Shown piece by piece: positions 32,121 through 40,372 of a DNA stretch of 64,000 bases; position 1 is the stretch's first letter, and each line of letters opens with the position of its first letter. Below the pieces are notes generated by a model. It saw only the letters and a program-made list of their open reading frames with translations. It searched no databases and was not told where the DNA came from. The stretch is from Dehalococcoidia bacterium (GTDB taxonomy: Bacteria; Chloroflexota; Dehalococcoidia; DSTF01; JACRBR01). The position numbers and the translations under genes are program-made. The DNA lies in the NCBI GenBank assembly GCA_021462855.1, contig JAJTXQ010000049.1, forward strand, positions 88,743-152,742. Reading direction: 5' to 3'.

Positions 32121-34196
32121 TCAGTGCGCGGTCGCGGCGGCGGCGGTCTTCTGCGCTTCGGCGATGACCTTCTGGGCGATGTGCTGCGGCACTTCCTCGT
32201 AGTGGTGGAACTCCATCTCGAACGTGCCGCGGCCCTGCGTGATCGAGCGCAGGTCGGTCGCGTAGCGAAGGACTTCGGCGAGCGGCGCTTCGGCGTCGAT
32301 GACGGTGATGCCGTCCTCGTCGGGAGACATGCCGTGGACCTTTGCGCGCTTGCCGTTGAGGTCGCTCATCACGTCGCCGGTGTTGCTCTCCGGCACGCGG
32401 ATCTTCATCGACACCACCGGCTCGAGCAGCACGGGGTTGGCCTTGAGCGCGCCCTGCTTCAGCGCTTGCGACCCGGCGATCTTGAACGCCATTTCGGATG
32501 AGTCGACCGGGTGCTCCTTGCCGTCGAAGAGCGTGACGCGCAGGTCGACCATCGGGAAGTGCGCGAGCGCACCCTCGTGGAGCGCCTCGGTGACGCCCTT
32601 CTCGACGGCGGGGATGTAGTTGCGCGGCACCGCGCCGCCGACGACCTTGTCGACGAACTCGAAGCCGCCGCCCTTGTTCGGCTCGACGGTGATGGCGACG
32701 CGCGCGTACTGGCCGTGCCCGCCGGGCTGCTTCTTGTGGATGTACTCCGACTCGACCTTCACGGTGACGGTCTCGCGGTACGGGACCTTTGGCGCGTGGA
32801 GGTCGACCTCGACGCCGAACTTGCGCTTCATCTTCTCGGCGGCGACCTCGACGTGCGTGTCGCCCATGCCGGAGATGATCGTCTCGCCCGTGGTCTCCTC
32901 CCGGTGCACGCGCAGCGTCGGATCTTCTTCCCCGATGCGCTGCAGGGCGGGGCCGAGCTTCTCGACGTCGCCCTTGCCCTTTGGCGTGACGGCGATGTTG
33001 TAGGGCGGCTTGGGGAAGTCGATCGGCGCGAAGGTGACGGCGTTCTCCTTGGTGCAGAGGGTGTCGCCGGTGACGGTATGCGCGAGCTTCGCGACCGCGC
33101 CGATGTCTCCCGCGGCGAGCGCGGGCACTTGCTCCTGCGCCTTACCCTTCAGCACGAGGACGTTGCCGACGCGCTCGTCGACGCTGTGGTTGGCGTTCCA
33201 GACGTGCGAGTCAGCCTTGAACGTGCCCGCGACCACGCGCAGGTACGTGAGCCGGCCGACGAACGGGTCGGCGGCGGTCTTGAAGACGAACGCGGCAAGC
33301 GGCGCCGACGCGTCGGCCTTGAGTTGCACCGTGCCGGAGGCGTCCTGCGCGGCGCGCGGCGCGACGTCGGCCGGCGACGGGCAATCGGTGACGAGCGCGT
33401 CGAGGAACCTGGCGATGCCGACGTTCTTCGTCGACGAGCCGGCGAATACGGGGCACGTGATGCCGGCGGCGATGCCCTTGCGGAGCGCGTTCGTGAGCTC
33501 GTCCTCGCTCAGCTCCTCGCCTTCGAGGTACTTCGACAGCAGGTCGTCGTCGGCCTCGGCCACGGCTTCGACGAGTTGCTCGCGGGCGGCGTCGACGGCG
33601 GCGGCCATGTCGGCGGGGATGTCGCCCGGCGTGCCCTTGTCGCCGAGGTACGCCTTCCGCTCGATGAGGTTGACGATGCCGGCGAACGCGTCCTGCGCGC
33701 CGATCGGCAACGCGAGCGGCGCGACCTTCTTGCCGTACCGCTGCTGCAGCTGATCGAGCGTCTGCTGGAAATTCGCGTTCTCGCGGTCCATGCGGTTCAC
33801 GAACACCAGGCGCGGCAGGTTTGCGCGCTCGGCGTGGCTCCATACCTGCTCGGTGCCGACCTGCACGCCGGACACCGCATCGACGACAACGACGCCGAAG
33901 TCGGCGGCGCGGATGCCGCTCTTCACTTCGCCGACGAAGTCAGCGTACCCCGGCGTGTCGATGATGTTGATCTTCGTGCCGTTCCACTCGCAGGGCACGA
34001 GGGCGAGGCTGAGCGAGATCTTGCGCTTCGTCTCGTCGGGCTCGAAGTCGGACGTGGTGGTGCCGTCATCGACGCGGCCGAGCCGCGACGTGCCGCCGCT
34101 GCAAAACAGCGCCGCTTCCGAAAGCGAGGTCTTTCCCGTGCCGCCGTGGCCGAGCAGGACGACGTTGCGGATCTGTTCCGTCTTGTACTCTTTCAT
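32121..34196 (-). CDS. Elongation factor G-like GTPase (EF-G2 type)
   Basis: A 691-residue full-length EF-G architecture: GTPase domain with P-loop GHGGTGKTS, G3 DTPGYADF and G4 NRMD, domain II (PLAAFVFKTAADPFVGRLTYLRV), then domains III-V ending with the EF-G C-fold (SMKIRVPESNTGDVMSDLNGKRAKVHGM). Compared with canonical EF-G the G3 motif has Tyr where the GTPase-critical His normally stands (DTPGH) and G4 has Arg for Lys. These changes mark the EF-G-like second paralog group rather than the housekeeping fusA, so role in translation, recycling or stress is open. A TAGAAT (34248-34253, minus strand) about 45 bases upstream may be its -10. Confidence 0.85.
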   Translation of the reverse strand: MKEYKTEQIRNVVLLGHGGTGKTSLSEAALFCSGGTSRLGRVDDGTTTSDFEPDETKRKISLSLALVPCEWNGTKINIIDTPGYADFVGEVKSGIRAADFGVVVVDAVSGVQVGTEQVWSHAERANLPRLVFVNRMDRENANFQQTLDQLQQRYGKKVAPLALPIGAQDAFAGIVNLIERKAYLGDKGTPGDIPADMAAAVDAAREQLVEAVAEADDDLLSKYLEGEELSEDELTNALRKGIAAGITCPVFAGSSTKNVGIARFLDALVTDCPSPADVAPRAAQDASGTVQLKADASAPLAAFVFKTAADPFVGRLTYLRVVAGTFKADSHVWNANHSVDERVGNVLVLKGKAQEQVPALAAGDIGAVAKLAHTVTGDTLCTKENAVTFAPIDFPKPPYNIAVTPKGKGDVEKLGPALQRIGEEDPTLRVHREETTGETIISGMGDTHVEVAAEKMKRKFGVEVDLHAPKVPYRETVTVKVESEYIHKKQPGGHGQYARVAITVEPNKGGGFEFVDKVVGGAVPRNYIPAVEKGVTEALHEGALAHFPMVDLRVTLFDGKEHPVDSSEMAFKIAGSQALKQGALKANPVLLEPVVSMKIRVPESNTGDVMSDLNGKRAKVHGMSPDEDGITVIDAEAPLAEVLRYATDLRSITQGRGTFEMEFHHYEEVPQHIAQKVIAEAQKTAAAATAH

Positions 34197-34247
34197 ACCG
34201 TTGCAGCGCTCCTCGAACCGTCAACTCGCACCGGGTTGGGGAACGGA

Positions 34248-34253
34248 ATTCTA
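34248..34253 (-). promoter_or_regulatory. Candidate -10 element of the EF-G-like gene
   Basis: TAGAAT on the minus strand, roughly 50 bases upstream of the ATG at 34196; the leader contains GAGGAG. Confidence 0.35.
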
Positions 34254-34309
34254 CTCGATCGCACGGCTTCGGACAGGTGCCGGAGGGCGGCAGCGCGGCG
34301 TGACGGCGG

Positions 34310-35881
34310 TCAGTCCTTCCGGCGGTCGAGCAGCTCGCGGCACGTCGTGCCGTCGACCTCGTAGACGCGGGTGGCCACGCGGTCGAGGATGCCGCTGTCG
34401 TGGCTGGCGCAGACGATCGTGCCATCGTAGCGCTCGAGCGCCTCGATCAGCTTGCGGCGCGTCGGGCGGTCGAGGTGGTTCGTGGGCTCGTCGAGCAGGA
34501 GCACGTTCGTCGGCTGGAGCAGGAATTTCGCGAGCGCGACGCGGCTGCGCTCACCGCCGGACAGCACGCCGATACGCTTGAAGACGCCGTCGCCGCTGAA
34601 CAGGAACTGGCCGAGCACGGTGCGCAGGCGCGTCTCCGCCTCCGACGGCGCGACGGCGCGGACTTCCTCGATGACCGTGCGGTCGCGGTCGAGCGCCTCG
34701 TCCTGGTGCTGGTCGTAGTATCCGGCGCGGGCGCGCTCCGCCCACTGCACGCCGCCCTCCGACGGCTCGATGATGCCGGCGATGATCTTGAGCAGCGTGC
34801 TCTTGCCGCTGCCGTTCGGCCCGATGAACACGACCTTCTGCCCCCGCTCGACGTGCAGGTTGATGTCGATGAGCACGACGTGGTCGCCGTAGGCGTGGCT
34901 CACGCCTTCGAGCAGCAACACGTCGCGCTCGGTGCGGCCGTGGACGTTGAGTTTGAAGCTGACCTCGCCTTCCTTGCGCGGCCGCGCGATGCGCTCGATC
35001 TTCGCCACGGCCTTCTCGCGGCTCTTGACGGCGGTCGCCTTCGAGTTCTTCGCGCGGAAGCGCTCGATGAAGCGCTCCTGCCGCGCGAGCTCTCGCTCCT
35101 GGCGGGCGGCGGCGCGGTCGACCTGCTGGAGTTGCGCGGCCTTCTGGCGCTGGTACTCGGTGTAGTTGCCGGCGTAGCTCTCGACCGAGCGCTCGCGCAG
35201 CTCGAGGATGCGTCCGGCGACCAGGTCGAGGAACGGCGCATCGTGGGTGACGATCAGCACCGTGCCGGGGTAGCGCTGCAGTTCTTCGGCGAGCCACGCG
35301 CGGGCGGCGGCGTCGAGGTGGTTCGTCGGCTCGTCGAGCAGGACGTGGTCCGGGCGGCGGACGAGGATCTTCGCGAGGGCGATGCGCATCTGCCAGCCGC
35401 CGCTGAAGGCGCCGCACGGCTTGTCGCGGTCGGCCATCGAAAAACCGAGGCCATCGAGCACGCGCCCGACGCGCGATTCGATGCGATATCCGTCCATCGC
35501 CTCGAACTCCTCGAACAGGCGGCCCTGCTCCTCGATCAGCGCGTCCAGGTCGCCACCCCCGCGCTCGATGCGGTCGGCGATGGCGTGCAGGCGCCGCTCG
35601 AGGGCGTGCGCCTCGGGAAACGCCGTCCACATCTCGTCGACGAGGCCGCGGCCGGCATCGAGCGCGGCGTCCTGCCTCAGGTAGCCGACCGTGCCGTTGC
35701 GATGCCCGCAGCGGCCGGCGTCGGGGGTATCCTCGCCGGCGAGCAGGCGCATGAGCGTCGATTTGCCGGCGCCGTTCGGCCCGACGAGGCCGACGCGCTC
35801 GCGGTCGCCGATGATGAACGTCACATCATCGAGCACATCGAGCGGGCCGAAGGACTTGGCGACCGACTCCGCGAACAGCAT
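34310..35881 (-). CDS. ABC-F family ATPase
   Basis: A 523-residue protein with two ABC ATPase domains and no membrane helices. Domain 1 has GPNGAGKST, FSGGWQMR and VLLDEPTNHLD; domain 2 has GPNGSGKST, LSGGERSR and LLLDEPTNHLD. Between them is the basic, charged linker (RAAARQERELARQERFIERF) that reaches into the ribosome in this family. ABC-F proteins act on stalled ribosomes or give antibiotic tolerance; this Uup/EttA-like member cannot be assigned further. ATG 35881 is chosen because TACGCT ends seven bases before it; the longer track ORF is upstream extension. Confidence 0.88.
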   Translation of the reverse strand: MLFAESVAKSFGPLDVLDDVTFIIGDRERVGLVGPNGAGKSTLMRLLAGEDTPDAGRCGHRNGTVGYLRQDAALDAGRGLVDEMWTAFPEAHALERRLHAIADRIERGGGDLDALIEEQGRLFEEFEAMDGYRIESRVGRVLDGLGFSMADRDKPCGAFSGGWQMRIALAKILVRRPDHVLLDEPTNHLDAAARAWLAEELQRYPGTVLIVTHDAPFLDLVAGRILELRERSVESYAGNYTEYQRQKAAQLQQVDRAAARQERELARQERFIERFRAKNSKATAVKSREKAVAKIERIARPRKEGEVSFKLNVHGRTERDVLLLEGVSHAYGDHVVLIDINLHVERGQKVVFIGPNGSGKSTLLKIIAGIIEPSEGGVQWAERARAGYYDQHQDEALDRDRTVIEEVRAVAPSEAETRLRTVLGQFLFSGDGVFKRIGVLSGGERSRVALAKFLLQPTNVLLLDEPTNHLDRPTRRKLIEALERYDGTIVCASHDSGILDRVATRVYEVDGTTCRELLDRRKD

Positions 35882-35888
35882 GGGAGGC

Positions 35889-35894
35889 AGCGTA
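35889..35894 (-). promoter_or_regulatory. -10 element of a probable leaderless ABC-F transcript
   Basis: TACGCT on the minus strand ends seven bases before the ATG at 35881; no Shine-Dalgarno is present. Confidence 0.45.
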
Positions 35895-35931
35895 GCGCAT
35901 GGCGGATGACGGTTCGGGCGGGCGGCCGCCC

Positions 35932-35960
35932 TTGACACGTTCCAAACGTTTGTTCTAAGG
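35932..35960 (+). promoter_or_regulatory. Promoter with embedded palindromic operator upstream of rplI
   Basis: TTGACA (35932-35937) with a weak -10 (CTAAGG, 35955-35960) 17 bases later. The spacer holds the perfect palindrome CAAACGTTTG (35943-35952). On the minus strand the same region reads AGAACAAACGTTTG, which fits 12 of 14 positions of the Gram-positive LexA-box pattern. LacI-type operators also have such CG-centred palindromes. About 210 bases separate it from rplI; a second candidate -10, TATCTA (36073-36078), lies nearer. The rest of the 285-base gap holds a small hairpin (CGATTC 35975-35980 with GAATCG 35985-35990) and nothing else I recognise. Confidence 0.45.
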
Positions 35961-36166
35961 TGGATCGAGCGTTCCGATTCCCACGAATCGAAGCGCGAAG
36001 CCAGGCACGGTGGGATCATTTCGGCGCGAGTGTTGACCTGTTATAACTTGTGCGGCTCAAGCTTCGGCGTAGTATCTAGCGACGACGGCGTCCTGCCCTG
36101 CCTGCGATCCTCAGCCACCACACACGCAGGCGGAACAGGGCGGCGTCTTCACGTCAGGAGATCACC

Positions 36167-36709
36167 GTGAAGGTCGTATTCCTCGAAGACGTGCCCGGGA
36201 CCGCCAGGATCGGCGATATCAAGGACGTGAAGCCCGGATTCGCGCGCAACTACCTGCTGCCGCGGAAGCTCGCGGCCCCGGCGACGCCTTCGATTGTGAA
36301 GTCGGCGGAGCAGCGGGCGATCCGCGAGACGCGCCTGCAGGAGGCGCGCGACAGCGAGGCGCGCGCCATCGCCGAGCGGCTGGAGGCGACGCCGTTTACG
36401 GTGACCGCCCGCGCCGGCGCGACCGGCAAGCTGTTCGGCTCGGTCGGCGCCGCCGACATCGCCGAGAAGGTGGCCGGGGCGCTGAAGCAGGAGTTCGACC
36501 GGCACAACGTGGCGCTCGCGGAGCCGATCAAGGATCTCGGCGACTACCAGGTCGTCGTGAAGCTCACGAGGAACGTGAGCGCGACGCTCGGCATCAGCGT
36601 GGTGGGTGAGGACGGCACGACGGCCGCCGACATCCGCGCGAAGGCGGAGGCCGAGGCGCCGCCGCCCGCCGAAGGCGACGACGAGACGGACGAAGACGAC
36701 GAGGCGTAG
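36167..36709 (+). CDS. rplI: 50S ribosomal protein L9
   Basis: A 180-residue L9. The N-terminal domain starts MKVVFLEDVPGTARIGDIKDVKPGFARNYLLPRKLA, the diagnostic signature, joined by the long helix to the C-terminal domain (GATGKLFGSVGAADIAEKV). The C-terminus is extended by about 30 acidic residues (EGDDETDEDDEA), longer than the usual 150 residues. GTG 36167 has CAGGAGATCACC upstream. It heads the replication cassette rplI, small gene, dnaB, dnaD-like, dnaC-like. Confidence 0.97.
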   Translation: MKVVFLEDVPGTARIGDIKDVKPGFARNYLLPRKLAAPATPSIVKSAEQRAIRETRLQEARDSEARAIAERLEATPFTVTARAGATGKLFGSVGAADIAEKVAGALKQEFDRHNVALAEPIKDLGDYQVVVKLTRNVSATLGISVVGEDGTTAADIRAKAEAEAPPPAEGDDETDEDDEA

Positions 36710-36791
36710 CCCGCGCGCGGCCCTTCCCGGCCGCTGAAGCACGCGATGGCCCCGCCCCGCCGTCCGCAGTGACGCAGGGAGGCTATCGCCG

Positions 36792-36986
36792 TTGCCGTTC
36801 GCCGTTGACCTCGACCAGACCATCCGTGACGCGGAGGCGGCGCTCCGCGGCGCGTCGACCGCCGACGACATCCGCAACGCCTGGAAGCAGTACATCGGCG
36901 CGCTGGGGCACCGCACGCTCGGCCGGCTGCTGCTCGGGCGGTCCGCCGCCGAGATCATCGCCAAGCGCGATCCCGAACGGGAGTAG
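36792..36986 (+). CDS. 64-aa conserved-context protein between rplI and dnaB
   Basis: A 64-residue, mostly helical protein: MPFAVDLDQTIRDAEAALRGASTADDIRNAWKQYIGALGHRTLGRLLLGRSAAEIIAKRDPERE. The start is TTG 36792 with GGGAGG ten bases upstream. It ends two bases before dnaB and so is almost certainly cotranscribed with it. No family is recognised. It could be a small helicase or ribosome accessory factor, but only context says so. Confidence 0.55.
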   Translation: MPFAVDLDQTIRDAEAALRGASTADDIRNAWKQYIGALGHRTLGRLLLGRSAAEIIAKRDPERE

Positions 36987-36988
36987 CG

Positions 36989-38365
36989 ATGGTCAGCGCC
37001 GACAAGCTCCCTCCGTTCGATGTCGAGGCGGAAGAGGCGATCATCGCGTCGGTCCTCGTGGACGAGGACGCGATGGCGCGGGTCGAGCCGATCGTCCAGC
37101 CGGAGGACTTCTACCGCGACCAGAACCGCTGGGCGTTCGAGGCGGCGCTCGAGCTGTGGTCGCGCAGCGAGTCGATCAACCAGGTGACGCTGGCGCACGA
37201 GCTCTCTCGCCGTGGGCATCTCGACGACGCGGGGGGCGTGCCATTCCTCGCGCGCATCGTCGCGGACCTGGCGACGCCCGTTGGTGTCGAGCACTACGCG
37301 GGCATCGTCAAGCGCGATGCGATGTACCGCACGATGATCGCGGCCGGCTCGCAGATCGTGCAGCTGGCGTACCAGGGTGGCCCGGACCTCGACGGCGCGA
37401 TCGCACGCGCAGAGAACATGATCATGACGCTGCGCCAGTCGCAGCGGACGGGCGACCTGGTGCCGCTCCGGCAGTATCTGGACGAGTTCTGGGAGATGCC
37501 GGGGATCGATGCGCCGTTCGCGGGGACGATCGGGTCGATCCGCACCGGTTTCATGGACCTGGACACGCTGCTCGGCGGGCTCCACCGGTCCGACCTCGTC
37601 GTGCTGGCGGCGCGTCCGAGCGTCGGGAAGTCGTCGTTGCTGCTGAACTTCGCGCGGAACGCGGCGGTGGGGCAGAACGCGCGCGTCGCCCTCTTCACCA
37701 TCGAGATGGCGGGCGAGCAGCTGGCGCAACGGCTCCTCGCGGCGGAGTCGGGCGTCGACGCGTCGCGGCTGCGGCTCGGGCAGATGAACGAGGCCGAGGA
37801 GCGGCGCGCGATGGCGGCGACCGGGGAGCTCGCGGGGCTCGACATCTACATCGATGACTCATCGAATGTGACGGTGGGGCAGCTGCACGCGAAGCTGCGG
37901 CGGCTCGCCCAGCAGATCGGCGGCGTCGACCTGGTGCTCATCGACTACCTGCAGCTGATGAACGGCGGCGGGCGCTTCCGCGACAACCGGGTGCAGGAGG
38001 TGAGCGAGATCTCGCGCGGGCTGAAGATGCTGGCGCGCGAGCTCGACGTGCCGGTCATCGCCGCGGCGCAGCTCTCACGTGCGCCGGAGATGCGGCAGCC
38101 GCACATCCCGATGCTGAGCGACCTGCGCGAGTCGGGCAGCATCGAGCAGGACGCCGACGTCGTAATGTTTATCTACCGGGAAGACATCTACGTCACGCGC
38201 GAGGAGTGGGAGTCGCGGAACCCGCTCGACCCGTACCCGGAGGGCATCACGCGGCTGATCGTGGCCAAGCATCGCAACGGGCCGACGGGCGTCGTGCACC
38301 TACGGTTCCGAAATAACCTCTCCCGCTTCGAGGACCTGATGGTCATCGAGGAGGAGATCGCGTGA
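36989..38365 (+). CDS. dnaB: Replicative DNA helicase DnaB
   Basis: A 458-residue hexameric helicase. N-terminal domain: LPPFDVEAEEAIIASVLVDEDAM and FYRDQNRWAFEAALEL. The RecA-like domain has Walker A AARPSVGKSSLLLNFA, VALFTIEMAGEQLAQRLLA, Walker B VDLVLIDYLQLM and IAAAQLSRAPE with SGSIEQDADVVMFIYRED. It unwinds DNA at replication forks. ATG 36989 follows CGGGAGTAGCG. Its TGA overlaps the GTG of the next gene (GTGA). Confidence 0.97.
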   Translation: MVSADKLPPFDVEAEEAIIASVLVDEDAMARVEPIVQPEDFYRDQNRWAFEAALELWSRSESINQVTLAHELSRRGHLDDAGGVPFLARIVADLATPVGVEHYAGIVKRDAMYRTMIAAGSQIVQLAYQGGPDLDGAIARAENMIMTLRQSQRTGDLVPLRQYLDEFWEMPGIDAPFAGTIGSIRTGFMDLDTLLGGLHRSDLVVLAARPSVGKSSLLLNFARNAAVGQNARVALFTIEMAGEQLAQRLLAAESGVDASRLRLGQMNEAEERRAMAATGELAGLDIYIDDSSNVTVGQLHAKLRRLAQQIGGVDLVLIDYLQLMNGGGRFRDNRVQEVSEISRGLKMLARELDVPVIAAAQLSRAPEMRQPHIPMLSDLRESGSIEQDADVVMFIYREDIYVTREEWESRNPLDPYPEGITRLIVAKHRNGPTGVVHLRFRNNLSRFEDLMVIEEEIA

Positions 38366-39075
38366 CGTTCAGCGGCTTTCCGTCGCGGGCGCAGGCGACG
38401 GCGATCCCGAACGTCTTCTTCAGCGATGTGCTGCCGTCGCTGGCGAGCGACCCGCGCGCCGCGGGCGTGACGCTGTACGCGTTCGTCGCGCTGATGCGGA
38501 AACGCGGGTTCCCGCGCTACATCTCGGCGGCGGAGCTCGCGGCCGACGCCGGCTGCGCGGCGTACCTGGCAGCGGTCGGCGCGCCGGCGGATGTGGCGAC
38601 GGTCGACGCCGCGCTGCGCCAGGCGCGCGACGCGGGCGTGCTCGCGTCGGTGACGGTGGAGACCGCCGACGGCGCGACGGAGGTGTACGTGCTGAACGCG
38701 CCGTCGGACCGGCGCGGGCTGGAGGCGATCCGCCGGCGCGAGGTGGACCTGGGGCGGGTGGTCGCGCCGGAGGGGCGCGCGGGCGCGCCGCCGGGCGTGT
38801 ATGCGCTGTACGAGTCGCTCGTCGGCGCGCTGTCGCCGCTGGTGGCGGACGAGCTCGCCGAGGCGGAGCGGCTGTACCCGCCGGAATGGCTCGAGGCGGC
38901 GTTCCGCGAGGCGGCGGCGCAGAACGCGCGCAGCTGGCGCTACGTATCGAGGATCCTTGAGCGGTGGGCCGTCGAGGGGCCAGACCATGCGAAGACTGAA
39001 CGAGATCCTTCCGGCGACGAGCGGTATTTCGCGGGCAAGTACGGCCGCATCCTCAAGCAGCGCCTCGACCGATAA
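38362..39075 (+). CDS. DnaD-like replication initiation protein
   Basis: A 237-residue protein. The N-terminal winged-helix-like region (IPNVFFSDVLPSLASDPRAAGVTLYAFVALM) is followed by a C-terminal DnaD domain: VYALYESLVGALSPLVADELAEAERLYPPEWLEAAFREAAAQNARSWRYVSRILERW. In Firmicutes, DnaD with DnaB and DnaI loads the helicase at the origin. The gene is coupled to dnaB through GTGA and overlaps the loader gene downstream by 89 bases, strong evidence for a loading complex. Confidence 0.85.
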   Translation: MTFSGFPSRAQATAIPNVFFSDVLPSLASDPRAAGVTLYAFVALMRKRGFPRYISAAELAADAGCAAYLAAVGAPADVATVDAALRQARDAGVLASVTVETADGATEVYVLNAPSDRRGLEAIRRREVDLGRVVAPEGRAGAPPGVYALYESLVGALSPLVADELAEAERLYPPEWLEAAFREAAAQNARSWRYVSRILERWAVEGPDHAKTERDPSGDERYFAGKYGRILKQRLDR

Positions 39076-40372
39076 CGAGGACGATGATGCGTGCCCGCAG
39101 TGCGCGGGCGCGCGCTTCGTGCGGCTGAAGGCGCCGGCCGGGCACCCGGACTTCGGGCGGGCGGTGCCTTGCGGCTGCGTCGCGCGCGAGAGCGAAGACC
39201 AGCGGGCGGCGCGGCTGCTCTCGTATTCGGGCATCGGACCGCTGGCGCGGCTGACGTTCGACAACCTCATCGCGCGCGGTCGGAGCGCGGCGGTGCGCGA
39301 CCAGGAGCAGTACCGGCGCTGCGTCGACGACGCGCGCGCGTTCGCCGAGGCGCCCGACGGCTGGCTCGTGCTTTCGGGCGCGAGCGGTTGCGGCAAGACG
39401 CACATCGCGGCGTCGATCGTGAACCGCATCCTGGAGCGCGGCGCGCCGGCGCTGTTCGTCGTCGTGCCGGACCTGCTCGACCACCTGCGGTCGGCGTATC
39501 AGCCGGGCGCCGAGGTGCGCTACGACGAGCTCTTCGAGCGTGTGCGCAGCGCGCCGGTGCTGGCGCTCGATGATCTCGGCACGCAGGCGCCGACGCCGTG
39601 GGCACAGGAGAAGCTGTTCCAGCTGATCAACCACCGCTTCAACGCGCGCCTGCCCACCGTGGTGACGACAAACCTGGCGCCGGAGCAGATCGACGAACGC
39701 CTGCGCACGCGGCTGACCGACACGAACATCGCCCGGGTGTACGTTCTGGAGTCGCGCCGGCCGTCGGAGCTGCGCGCGCTCGATGTGCTGGACCACCCGC
39801 TGATCCGCGAGATGACGTTCGAGCGCTTCGACACGCACGCGATCCACCTCGGCGCGGAGGACCGAAAGCTGATCGAGAACGCGTATCGGCAGGCACTGGC
39901 GTTCGCCGAGTCGCCGTCCGGGTGGCTCCTGCTGATGGGGCCGCACGGCTCGGGCAAGACGCACCTGGCGGCGGCGATCGCGAACTACCGCCGGCAGCGC
40001 GGCGATGCCCCGTGCTTCGTCGTCGTGCCGGACCTGCTCGACTACCTGCGCCGCGGCTTCTCCGGCGATGATGCGCGGTCGCACGACGCGTTCGACGAGA
40101 TGAAGGCGGCGCCGCTGTTGATCCTCGACGACCTCGACACGCAGACCAACATCGCGTGGGTGCGCGACAAGCTGTTCCAGTTGCTGAACTATCGCCACAC
40201 TGCCCGCCTGCCCACCGTCATCACCACGGCGCTCGGGCTCGACGAGCTGGGCGAGCGGCTGGCTTCGCGGCTGGTGGACCATGCGGTGTGCACGGCGATC
40301 GTGCTGGGACAGCGCGCCCCCTCGCTCGACGCGGGGACGGCGCGCCGGACGCGCGGTCGCAAGCGCGCGTGA
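38987..40372 (+). CDS. Helicase loader made of two tandem DnaC-like AAA+ domains
   Basis: A 461-residue protein. Residues about 30-65 form a zinc-finger-like segment (CPQCAGARFVRL ... PCGC), as in DnaC/DnaI-type loaders. AAA+ module 1 has Walker A GASGCGKTH (about 131) and Walker B VLALDDLGTQ; module 2 has GPHGSGKTH (about 318) and LLILDDLDTQ. Both modules share FVVVPDLLD, EKLFQL/DKLFQL and RLPTV(V/I)TT, so they arose by duplication. ATG 38987 lies inside the DnaD-like gene. A double-headed loader is unusual; single-domain DnaC is about 240-300 residues. It should load DnaB during replication. Confidence 0.85.
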   Translation: MRRLNEILPATSGISRASTAASSSSASTDNEDDDACPQCAGARFVRLKAPAGHPDFGRAVPCGCVARESEDQRAARLLSYSGIGPLARLTFDNLIARGRSAAVRDQEQYRRCVDDARAFAEAPDGWLVLSGASGCGKTHIAASIVNRILERGAPALFVVVPDLLDHLRSAYQPGAEVRYDELFERVRSAPVLALDDLGTQAPTPWAQEKLFQLINHRFNARLPTVVTTNLAPEQIDERLRTRLTDTNIARVYVLESRRPSELRALDVLDHPLIREMTFERFDTHAIHLGAEDRKLIENAYRQALAFAESPSGWLLLMGPHGSGKTHLAAAIANYRRQRGDAPCFVVVPDLLDYLRRGFSGDDARSHDAFDEMKAAPLLILDDLDTQTNIAWVRDKLFQLLNYRHTARLPTVITTALGLDELGERLASRLVDHAVCTAIVLGQRAPSLDAGTARRTRGRKRA

